Shown: positions 7,678 through 14,982 of the stretch, piece by piece | Position numbering within the stretch: position 1 is the first letter of the stretch | Layout: each line of letters opens with the position of its first letter | DNA from: Collinsella sp. | GTDB taxonomy: Bacteria; Actinomycetota; Coriobacteriia; Coriobacteriales; Coriobacteriaceae | Reading direction: 5' to 3' | NCBI GenBank assembly: GCA_018382125.1 | Contig: JAGZQO010000002.1 | Location: 77,119 to 141,118, forward strand | DNA length: 64,000 nt | Notes under the pieces: generated by a model | Seen by the model: only the letters and a program-made list of their open reading frames with translations | What the model was told of the DNA's origin: nothing | Database searches by the model: none | Position numbers and translations under genes: made by a program

Positions 7678-9228
7678 CTATAGAGACTGGTCTCTCACCC
7701 ACTCGATGAGTTCGGGGATCGCATAAGCGTATTGCCAGGTAAAGTTATGAGTGTTTCCACCCTGGACCGTCTTGTCGGTGCTATCGAGAGTTCCCTTCTC
7801 TACATGAAGGAAAACGACATGCGCCCCATCGGTCACCGCTTGTTTACAGGCCGAGGAGCAGACATCCGAGAGCTCGACCATAAGCTCATCGAGCGTCTTC
7901 TGGCTGCTAGCCGCCTTGGCTCCTTCCTGGTTACCCGAAGGGTTTTTCTCTCCCGTTGCGTCGTAATCAACCCACAGGCCACTCGTATGTCCTTCGCCGT
8001 CATAGTTATAGGCGCAATTCAGCTGCTTCTCAACATAAGGAATTCCGATACTCGCGACACCCTTCTCGGGATCCGTCATGCCGCCATAGGAATTGGAATC
8101 GTCTTCAGAAACGAATATCACCATGGGCGTCTTGGCAATCGGAGTCATGTTGCCTTGCCCGGCAACGAGCATAAGCGCTGCAAAGGAATTGTCATCGGGA
8201 TGCTTGGAGGCATATTCGATGAGGGCCATGCACCCGGCAGATTCGCCCGTCCCGTAAATGCGATCCGGATCGATTGAGTAACCCTGGTCGATCAAGTCCT
8301 CGATTACATGCAGGCAAGTCTCGATATCGCAACAAGTTCCAGCGATCGTCAGCACAAATTGTGACCCATCAGCCCAGGCAAGGGCTCCCAGACCTTGACG
8401 AAGATTCACCATCACATCACAGGTGGTTACCCCCGCATCCGGCAGGAAGAGCGTGATGGGGTATTTCTTTGCCTTGTCGTAGTCATCAGGCTGTGCCAAG
8501 GCAAACGAAGCATGGAATCCAGTTTTGGGGTCATCGTAGGTCCCTGCAACAAACTTGTCTGCCTCGGAGTTGAGAACAGTCGAAGCCACGAGATATCGGG
8601 AGGATGTCTCGTCGCCTGTAAGCTTTTTACCTGTAGAATCCTTGAGATCCTTTATTTGGGCGATTTTGACGCAACCGCTATCAAGGGATACGGGACCGTT
8701 TGAGCCTACGCACCCACGCGTCATCTGAAACATCAACGTCTGTGCGCCCGCATCTGCTGGATCGAGCTCGACGATGACGTACGTTCCCTTGCTTTTGCCC
8801 CCTTCATCACTCAGCTCGGCTTTGTCGTTTACATAGGCAGTGACAATCGAGCGTCCCAAAACCGAGAAAGATCCCAACCCCTTTTCCTGAGCCTGTTGAC
8901 CGATGCCGCCATGTCCGGGATCAACCGAAGACGCATCGACATCCACGTCGTATTCAATCGCCACGCCGACAATCTTCTCTCCGATTGCATATGTTTTCGC
9001 AAGTGCAGAAACAGAGATGACGTGCTCGTAGAATTCGCTAACGTCGCTATCCGTGCCACCCGATTTGCCGTCGCTATCAACCTTCAGTGCATCATCCTTG
9101 CCGGCAGCCACGCTTCCCGCGCCGCTTTCGCTTCCAGACGCGCAGCCAACAAGCATAGAGGCGGTGCCCGCCAGCATTGTGGCCCCACCGGCCGTTAAAA
9201 AGCTTCGCCGACTCATTTCGAAAGCCAT
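7678..9228 (-). CDS. Tat-exported lipoprotein esterase (alpha/beta hydrolase with N-terminal Ig-like region)
   Basis: 516 residues. The N-terminus has a twin-arginine motif SRRSFL at 6-11, a hydrophobic stretch and a lipobox ending in LVGC at Cys29, so the protein is probably exported folded and lipid-anchored. Residues about 60-220 look like the beta-rich N-terminal domain found in front of some esterases. The C-terminal half is an alpha/beta hydrolase with the nucleophile elbow GTGESAGC and a late His in GGNTHNF. The fold resembles PHB-depolymerase or feruloyl-esterase-type secreted enzymes; the substrate is not evident. It is monocistronic. The sequence upstream is notably AT-rich compared with its surroundings, which could mark transferred DNA. 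Confidence 0.78.
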   Translation of the reverse strand: MAFEMSRRSFLTAGGATMLAGTASMLVGCASGSESGAGSVAAGKDDALKVDSDGKSGGTDSDVSEFYEHVISVSALAKTYAIGEKIVGVAIEYDVDVDASSVDPGHGGIGQQAQEKGLGSFSVLGRSIVTAYVNDKAELSDEGGKSKGTYVIVELDPADAGAQTLMFQMTRGCVGSNGPVSLDSGCVKIAQIKDLKDSTGKKLTGDETSSRYLVASTVLNSEADKFVAGTYDDPKTGFHASFALAQPDDYDKAKKYPITLFLPDAGVTTCDVMVNLRQGLGALAWADGSQFVLTIAGTCCDIETCLHVIEDLIDQGYSIDPDRIYGTGESAGCMALIEYASKHPDDNSFAALMLVAGQGNMTPIAKTPMVIFVSEDDSNSYGGMTDPEKGVASIGIPYVEKQLNCAYNYDGEGHTSGLWVDYDATGEKNPSGNQEGAKAASSQKTLDELMVELSDVCSSACKQAVTDGAHVVFLHVEKGTLDSTDKTVQGGNTHNFTWQYAYAIPELIEWVRDQSL

Positions 9229-9579
9229 TTTTATTGCCCCGTTCCCCAGCCCGCTTCTGACTGGATTTTCAGCATTTCTAATCAGAAATTAACGAAACGG
9301 AGTCCGTGCCTTCGAAGCGCCAAAACAGGGAATCCGTTGATGCCAGATGCCCGGCGCGCCGCTCGGAAGTAAAACTAAAGGAATTTTATATAATCTAAAT
9401 GAGCCAATCGATTCGCTCTTGAACGGCTATTATTCCAAAGATGAATTGAAACTACCGTTTGTTTAATATATCTTGACAAAGTCATCGGCATCATGTTTGC
9501 CTTCAACTTCTGATCTACCAAGCGGCCCTGCGCCTCACGAGAGACGCAGGGCCGCTTTGCATTGCAGTAAAGCTAACGG
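9229..9579. other. AT-rich gene-free stretch between esterase and bile salt hydrolase
   Basis: About 350 bases without a gene. Roughly 9370-9500 is much richer in A+T than the rest of the window and should hold the promoter of the minus-strand esterase. A TTGACA hexamer on the plus strand at about 9473 has no obvious matching gene. The bile salt hydrolase terminator lies at its right end. Confidence 0.5.
9522..9555 (-). terminator. Terminator of the bile salt hydrolase gene, copy of the kup terminator
   Basis: GCGGCCCTGCG and CGCAGGGCCGC flank the same 12-base loop found at 7489-7526, so the whole 34-base hairpin is repeated exactly. It lies 24 bases beyond the stop codon of the minus-strand bile salt hydrolase gene. 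Confidence 0.8.
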
Positions 9580-10545
9580 CTACGAACGACGCGGCTCGGG
9601 AACCACGAGCCTATCGGGGCTCGCGCCCTCGGCATCCATCAGGCTCACGTAGCGAATCGACGGATCCCCATACATCGCGTAGTAATAATTGCCCGTGCGC
9701 GCGCTAAAGCATCCGGTATAGATAGTCTTCTCGAACTTGCCATCGCCCATCCTGGACGCTCCCTCGATCATCACCACGCCCTCGAGCGAACGGAACATGC
9801 GGACGACGTTTTCGGTTTCGCTCTCCTTTTGCGGGTAATTGGCATTGAGGTACGCCGCCTTTACAAAACGGCTCGGCGAATAGCAGTCACCCGGAATACC
9901 GCGCATGCCGGCACCCGCGCCATAGGGCTTGAGCTCGGCGCCACGCCATGTCGCCGTCTGCGGAAAATCGCTTGTGGCCGTGATATAGGTGCGCAGGTTT
10001 TCCATGTGCCACGGGAAGGTCGGCTGGTTGGCAAGGGTGTCGACCGGATCGTCGTATACATGCAGGCCGTCAGCCATCATCTCGACCACGATGCTACGCT
10101 GGCTGTCGCCGATAATCCAATGGAGCAGCGACACGCCCAGCCCCTCTCCTGCAGATTTGGCGACAATCACCGTATCGCGCAGCGCAGCCTCGACCTCGTC
10201 GACCGTCGAGAACGTCGCTGCCACCCACAGGGGAAACTCATAGGCCGCGATATTGGTCTTGCCGTCGACAGGGCCCTCGGCATACTCGGCATAACCCGGG
10301 AAATTGAGACCCGCCACGGCGAGCCCCGCATCGTTGCCGCAGTCGAAGAACATAGGGTAGTTCTTGTAATCGATGCACATACCGATCACCGCGTGTGCCG
10401 CTGTCGCGTCGTCGATAAACGAATATGGAATGTGAAACCCGCGCGGCATCACGCGAACCTGTTGGCCGTAGTCAAAGCTCCAGTCGAGGTTGCGTCCCAG
10501 ATACATGTGGCCGGAATCATCGGTAAATCGAATACTCGTGCACAT
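9580..10545 (-). CDS. bsh: Bile salt hydrolase (choloylglycine hydrolase)
   Basis: 321 residues starting MCTSIRF, with AGGAGG four bases before the ATG. The longer frame to 10608 would bury the essential N-terminal cysteine. This Ntn-hydrolase cleaves the amide bond of glycine- or taurine-conjugated bile acids in the cytoplasm. After Met removal, Cys2 is the nucleophile. Arg18, Asp21, Asn81 (GLNFPGY), Asn173 (LANQPTFPWH) and Arg226 (SPSRF) match the conserved active-site set (Cys2, Arg18, Asp21, Asn82, Asn175, Arg228 in the Clostridium perfringens enzyme). The complete set favours an active bile salt hydrolase over a penicillin V acylase. It is monocistronic, with no bile transporter or hydroxysteroid dehydrogenase beside it. 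Confidence 0.92.
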   Translation of the reverse strand: MCTSIRFTDDSGHMYLGRNLDWSFDYGQQVRVMPRGFHIPYSFIDDATAAHAVIGMCIDYKNYPMFFDCGNDAGLAVAGLNFPGYAEYAEGPVDGKTNIAAYEFPLWVAATFSTVDEVEAALRDTVIVAKSAGEGLGVSLLHWIIGDSQRSIVVEMMADGLHVYDDPVDTLANQPTFPWHMENLRTYITATSDFPQTATWRGAELKPYGAGAGMRGIPGDCYSPSRFVKAAYLNANYPQKESETENVVRMFRSLEGVVMIEGASRMGDGKFEKTIYTGCFSARTGNYYYAMYGDPSIRYVSLMDAEGASPDRLVVPEPRRS

Positions 10546-10611
10546 AGCGCCTCCTAGCCTTACGTTCTTGCTAAGCTTATTGTCACCAAACAAAAAGGCG
10601 CTAAACACAAA

Positions 10612-10645
10612 AGCCCGGACATGACAACAACGTCATACCCGGGCT
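10612..10645. terminator. Hairpin terminator between deformylase-like gene and bsh
   Basis: AGCCCGG-AC-ATGAC pairs with GTCAT-AC-CCGGGCT around a six-base loop. On the minus strand it is followed by TTTTGTG. It can end transcripts of the deformylase-like gene before bsh. Confidence 0.75.
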
Positions 10646-10686
10646 ATTCAAGCAGGATAAACTGAACCAAGTTAACCCCGCAGGTC

Positions 10687-10794
10687 GTCTAAGGGGTCAA
10701 AGTGCCGCAGATTGCCACGAAAGAGGAGCGAGGCGTACTTAAGGTACGCGAGCGACGATTGAGCGGCAAGATGCGGCACTTTGACCCCCTTAGA
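10687..10794. repeat. 108-base nested palindrome overlapping the stop of the deformylase-like gene
   Basis: The outer arms (10687-10709 and 10772-10794) match over 22 bases with a single one-base bulge. Inside, TTGCC/GGCAA pair, and GCGTAC-TTAAG-GTACGC forms the tip. The right arm contains the TAA stop codon of the deformylase-like gene. The structure is far longer than a normal terminator and looks like a dispersed palindromic element (MITE- or REP-like). No transposase lies nearby. Confidence 0.7.
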
Positions 10795-11209
10795 CCAACT
10801 TGCCGAGGCAGTGGTCGATCATATGCTGGACCATCTGTGCCTCGAAGCCCACAAAGTCCTGCTTGCGCTCGCGCATCTTGCCGTCGACGATTTGGTCAAA
10901 GGCAACCTTGCACTTGATGTAGCGCGTGGACTTGGTGACCTCCTCGTGCGTCAGGCAGCTCTCCTCCATCTTGCTGGCGCCCAGACCAAACACCAGACGG
11001 GGGTTGTAGAGCACATGGGGCTCGCCGGCATCGTCCAGGTAGACGCAGACCTTCTTGGTGACGCCAATCTGGTTGGCGGCAAGGCAGCCGGCATCGTCGA
11101 GCGACTTGATGGTATCGATCAGGTCCTGTGCCACCGACTCGTCCTCGACGGTCGCGACCTCGCAACGCTGGGACAGAATAGCCTCGTCGTGGCAGAGCTC
11201 TTTAATCAT
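10790..11209 (-). CDS. Peptide deformylase-like protein with altered catalytic motif
   Basis: 139 residues; ATG at 11209 is preceded by GGAGG with five-base spacing. Deformylases remove the formyl group from nascent proteins using a metal held by one Cys and two His. Motif 1 appears as GCLAANQ (41-47), motif 2 as ESCLT (83-87; usual EGCLS) and motif 3 as QHMIDH (128-133; usual QHExDH). The three metal ligands Cys85, His129 and His133 are kept, but the catalytic glutamate is Met130. The protein is also shorter than standard Def (about 165-190). It may be an inactive or re-purposed paralogue, with the true def elsewhere on the chromosome. Confidence 0.8.
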   Translation of the reverse strand: MIKELCHDEAILSQRCEVATVEDESVAQDLIDTIKSLDDAGCLAANQIGVTKKVCVYLDDAGEPHVLYNPRLVFGLGASKMEESCLTHEEVTKSTRYIKCKVAFDQIVDGKMRERKQDFVGFEAQMVQHMIDHCLGKLV

Positions 11210-11402
11210 ACGTTCCTCCATAGGGGTCGTTGTAACTGCTTAAGTATACGGTACCCACACATTTTCATACGGAAAATACCGCCCGTCCGCTACAAAGCGC
11301 CGAACATCAACATGTGAGGAACAGCAAGGTTGTAAAGGCGATATAGTGAGTGAGTTCGTGTCAATCGGCCTAAACTCGGGGCCGAACAAGGAAAGGGTAT
11401 GC

Positions 11403-12716
11403 ATGGACGAACTTTTTCACGTCAGCGAGCGCAAGTCCACAATCGGGACCGAACTTCGCGCTGGACTGACAACGTTCCTGGCAATGGCCTACATCATTGC
11501 CGTCAATCCCGCGGTGCTCTCGGGCGCCGGCATCAATGCGGGAGCGCTCGCCTGCGCCACTTGCCTGGGCGCCGGCATCATGACCATCTGCATGGGCATC
11601 TTCGCCAACCGCCCGCTCGCCTGCGCTTCGGGCCTGGGCATCAACGCCATGATCGCGGGCATCGCCACCACCATGTGCGGCGGTGACTGGCACGTGGCCA
11701 TGAGCGTTATCTTCCTCGAGGGTATCGTCATCTTGCTGCTCGTCCTGTGCGGCCTGCGCGAGGCCATCATGGACGCCATCCCCGTGGTCCTGCGCCACGC
11801 CATCTCGGTTGGCTTGGGCCTGTTTATCGCCATGATCGGCCTGTGCGACGCCGGCATCATCACCGCTGGCGCCGGTACGCTCGTCGGCCTGGGCGACATC
11901 GCCTCCCCCACCTTTATCGTCGGCATCATCTCCATCGTCGTGACGGTTGCCCTGGCTTCCCGCAACGTGCCGGGCTCGCTGCTCATCGGCATCATCGTCG
12001 CCGTTATCGCCGGCATCCCGTTGGGCGTCACCCACGCCCCCGAGGGCCTCATCGCACCGCTCGACTTCTCGACCTTTGGCGCCCCGTTTGCCAGCACCGC
12101 CGATGGCAACATGGCCATCGTGAAGGTTCTGACCGACCCGATGCTGCTCGTCGTTGCCTTCTCGCTGCTCATGAGTGACTTCTTCGACACCATGGGCACC
12201 GCGATGGCCGTCGCCAAGCAGGGCGAGTTCTTGACCGAGGACGGCAATGTCGAGGACATCCGTCCCATCCTGGTCGTCGACTCCGTGGCCGCTGCTGCCG
12301 GTGGCTTTATGGGCGTCTCCTCCATCACCACCTTCGTCGAGTCCACTTCCGGCGCCGCCGACGGTGGCCGCACGGGCCTCACCTCCGTCACCACCGGCGT
12401 GCTGTTCATTCTCGCCGCGTTCTTCTCCCCCATCGTCACCATCGTTTCCAGCGCCGCCACCTGCGGTGCCCTGGTCTACGTCGGTTACCTCATGATGAGC
12501 GAGGCCTCCGAGATCGACTGGTCCGACGTGTCGCAGGGTTTCCCAGCGTTCATGATTGTCGCCGGCGTTCCCTTCACCTACTCCATCTCTGCCGGCATTG
12601 GCCTGGGCTTTATCGCCTACGTGATCGTCGCGCTCTTTAAGGGCGAGGCCTCCAAGATCAAGCCGCTCATGTGGATCGCAGCCCTCGCCTTCCTCGTCTA
12701 CTTCTTTGTAGCGTAG
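11403..12716 (+). CDS. NCS2 purine permease, AzgA/PbuG type
   Basis: 437 residues beginning MDELFHVSERKSTIGTELRAG; an ATG at 11403 after GGAAAGGG is preferred over the longer frame from 11346. The sequence has the AzgA-group features TTFLAMAYIIAVNP near the N-terminus, GLGINAM, and DFFDTMGT in the middle, and is hydrophobic throughout. Members import hypoxanthine, guanine or adenine by proton symport. The last 15 codons and the terminator are duplicated 2 kb downstream. No purine riboswitch could be recognised in the 180-base leader. Confidence 0.9.
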   Translation: MDELFHVSERKSTIGTELRAGLTTFLAMAYIIAVNPAVLSGAGINAGALACATCLGAGIMTICMGIFANRPLACASGLGINAMIAGIATTMCGGDWHVAMSVIFLEGIVILLLVLCGLREAIMDAIPVVLRHAISVGLGLFIAMIGLCDAGIITAGAGTLVGLGDIASPTFIVGIISIVVTVALASRNVPGSLLIGIIVAVIAGIPLGVTHAPEGLIAPLDFSTFGAPFASTADGNMAIVKVLTDPMLLVVAFSLLMSDFFDTMGTAMAVAKQGEFLTEDGNVEDIRPILVVDSVAAAAGGFMGVSSITTFVESTSGAADGGRTGLTSVTTGVLFILAAFFSPIVTIVSSAATCGALVYVGYLMMSEASEIDWSDVSQGFPAFMIVAGVPFTYSISAGIGLGFIAYVIVALFKGEASKIKPLMWIAALAFLVYFFVA

Positions 12717-12743
12717 CGGCAAAGCTGCCAAAGCAGAACACCA

Positions 12744-12782
12744 AAGCGCGAAGTCGCAACGAGCGGCTCCGCGCTTTTCTTT
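12744..12782 (+). terminator. Terminator of the purine permease (copy 1)
   Basis: AAAGCGCG and CGCGCTTT form a stem followed by TCTTTT. The same element, slightly diverged, occurs at 14805-14840 as part of the tandem duplication. Confidence 0.75.
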
Positions 12783-12923
12783 TAAAGACGGGCAGAGCAC
12801 GGGCGCGCGATATATTGCTTCCCAAATTTTGGACATTTTGCCCTCCAAACGGCACTACCGCCGGCTACATCCTGCAGATATGCTGGGCTTAATCGCATAG
12901 GCCCTATGAGGATGGGAGTAACC

Positions 12924-14711
12924 ATGGCCGCCTTGTTCACGACCCCCAAGCGCAATGACAAAACCTCTGGAGCCCATTTTGTCGAGCCCGACGTGCGCCG
13001 TCGCACGCTGCTCGCACACGGCAGCTGGCGCCGCGTGACACGCCGCATCGTCGTGGGCGCCGTATGCGCGCTCACGGTGAGCTCGCTGCTCATGCCGAGC
13101 GTCTCGCTCGCGGCCGAGTGGGTGGACGTCGGCGGCGTCCGCCACGAAGCGGCCGCGGGGCCCGCGGGAGACGCCGCCGGCACCTGGACCTGGGACGGCG
13201 CCGACGACATGAAGCTCAACGGCTATGACGGCGGTGCGATCAATGCTGCAGGCAAGCTCAACATTGCGTACGAGGGCAAGAACACCGTGAAAACCGAGCC
13301 CGATTACACCGGAGCCGCCATCAAAGCGCAGGATGGCACTAACCAGAAAGCGGAGTTGAACATAACGAGCTCGAATAGCACGGATGAGCTCAATGTGACA
13401 GCCGAGGCCGATGCAATTAAATCCACAGGCGACCTCTCCATTTCTGGCCCAGGCGCTGTGAACACCACGAGCACTACTTCCGACGGAATTGAGGCAAAGG
13501 GCGACCTCTCTATCACGGGCTCGGGCACCGTGAATGCAACGGGCGGTACCGAAGGTATCCAATCCAAGGGCAAGACCACCATCGATTCCTCTGGCACGGT
13601 GATCGCTAAAGGAAGCGAAGGTTACGGCATCGCCGCGGGCAGTGACCTGATCATCAAAGGCGGTGGCAAGGCAGAAGCAAGCTCGATAGAAGAAGCGGCG
13701 ATTTGGGCTAAAGACGGCATCAACATCTCGGGCGGCAGCCAGGTCAAGGCGAACTCCGAGGGAGATCTTGCCGTCGACACTGAGGGCAGTCTCGCGGTCA
13801 CGAACGCCTCCCTTGACGCAAGCGGTGTTGAATATGGTGTCTATGCCTACAAGGGCGTTACGCTCGATCACGCGACCGTGACGGTCCGTACCAGCGCGAG
13901 CGGCGGCCAGGCCATCGCCCTCATCACTGACGGGGACGACATCGTCATCAAGAATGGTTCCATCGTGGACACGTTCGCGGAAGGCAAATTCTCGGTTGCA
14001 ATCTCTACCAGAAACCACCAGCCAAACGTCGCTGGCGGCCACATCTACATCAGCGACTCCGTTGTTAAGGCTATAGCCCGCTATGTCGAGACCGGTGGCG
14101 ATGGCCCCGATCACTACAGCAACGACCAAAGCGGCGTGGTCATCCCTGAGCCTAGGGGTCTGAACATCGGTATCTTCGCCCAGACCTACGAGGGCATCGC
14201 GCCCGCGAGTATCTCGATCGTCCGCAGCAAGCTCACGGCCGAGGGAGACACGGCGGCAATCTTCGCGCTTGCCATAAGCGAGGATGGCAAGGCGATCGGC
14301 ACCATCAAGATCGAAGGCGCTCCCATCCAGACGCCCGCAGGCGGCAAGATCATTAACTATTACAACGAGGAAGAGTACGGCCCCAGCATCTCCTACGAGG
14401 CAGGTCAAACCATCGGCACGGGCGACGCCACAATCGACTCCCCCTATAGCGCCGCTATCGCCAAGAGTACGGTCATCGTGCCTCCCGAGGAGATCAAACC
14501 CGAGGAAAAGCCCGGCGAGACCAAGCCCGAGGGTTCCAAGTCCGAGGGCACGAAGACGACCAAGACCGTTGCAGTTGCAGCCACGGGAGCCAAGACCACC
14601 GGCAAGCTCGCGGCAACCGGCGACGCCTCGAACGCAGCCATCGTGGCAGCCGCCCTTGCAGGAACAGCCGCCATCGCCGCGGGCGCCGTGGTGAGCCGCA
14701 AGCGCTCGTAA
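12924..14711 (+). CDS. Cell-wall-anchored beta-helix surface protein, copy 1
   Basis: 595 residues from ATG 12924 (GGGAG upstream). The N-terminus is unusually long and Arg-rich before the hydrophobic core (VGAVCALTVSSLLMPSVSLA), giving a Sec signal that ends near residue 63. The body consists of about 20-residue repeats of the form DGI-x-KG-x-LSI-x-G-x-GTVNA, typical of right-handed beta-helix proteins such as the Cthe_2159 carbohydrate-binding family. The tail is Pro/Glu/Lys-rich, followed by LAATGD, a hydrophobic segment and SRKRS, which fits an LPXTG-like sortase signal. A paralogue of nearly the same length lies directly downstream. The ligand is unknown; host or dietary glycan binding is a guess from the fold. 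Confidence 0.8.
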   Translation: MAALFTTPKRNDKTSGAHFVEPDVRRRTLLAHGSWRRVTRRIVVGAVCALTVSSLLMPSVSLAAEWVDVGGVRHEAAAGPAGDAAGTWTWDGADDMKLNGYDGGAINAAGKLNIAYEGKNTVKTEPDYTGAAIKAQDGTNQKAELNITSSNSTDELNVTAEADAIKSTGDLSISGPGAVNTTSTTSDGIEAKGDLSITGSGTVNATGGTEGIQSKGKTTIDSSGTVIAKGSEGYGIAAGSDLIIKGGGKAEASSIEEAAIWAKDGINISGGSQVKANSEGDLAVDTEGSLAVTNASLDASGVEYGVYAYKGVTLDHATVTVRTSASGGQAIALITDGDDIVIKNGSIVDTFAEGKFSVAISTRNHQPNVAGGHIYISDSVVKAIARYVETGGDGPDHYSNDQSGVVIPEPRGLNIGIFAQTYEGIAPASISIVRSKLTAEGDTAAIFALAISEDGKAIGTIKIEGAPIQTPAGGKIINYYNEEEYGPSISYEAGQTIGTGDATIDSPYSAAIAKSTVIVPPEEIKPEEKPGETKPEGSKSEGTKTTKTVAVAATGAKTTGKLAATGDASNAAIVAAALAGTAAIAAGAVVSRKRS

Positions 14712-14733
14712 ACACTTTTTCGCACGGGACGGG

Positions 14734-14778
14734 TGGATCGCGGCCCTTGCCTTCCTCGTCTACTTCTTCGTAGCGTAA
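14734..14778 (+). pseudogene. Duplicated C-terminal fragment of the purine permease
   Basis: The last 15 codons of the permease (WIAALAFLVYFFVA plus stop) are repeated here with no start codon or upstream body. Compared with 12672-12716, four bases differ, all at third codon positions (one of them in the stop codon), so the peptide is unchanged. This marks the left end of the duplicated block that carries surface-protein copy 2. Confidence 0.85.
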
Positions 14779-14804
14779 GGGCAAGGCTGTAAAAGCTGAA
14801 CAAT

Positions 14805-14840
14805 AAAGCGCGGAGTCGCCATGCGGCCCCGCGCTTTTCT
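14805..14840 (+). terminator. Duplicated permease terminator (copy 2)
   Basis: AAAGCGCGG pairs with CCGCGCTTT, followed by TCTTTT. It corresponds to the terminator at 12744-12782 and now separates the two surface-protein genes. Confidence 0.75.
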
Positions 14841-14982
14841 TTTAGCGCCGGTCCCTGCGCCGGCGTGCGGCCTATTTCTCCCTCATTTTGGCCATTTTGC
14901 CCTCCAAACGGCACTACCGCCGGCAACATCCAGCAGATACGCTGAATCTAGTCGTATAGGCCCTATGAGAACGGGAGCAACC

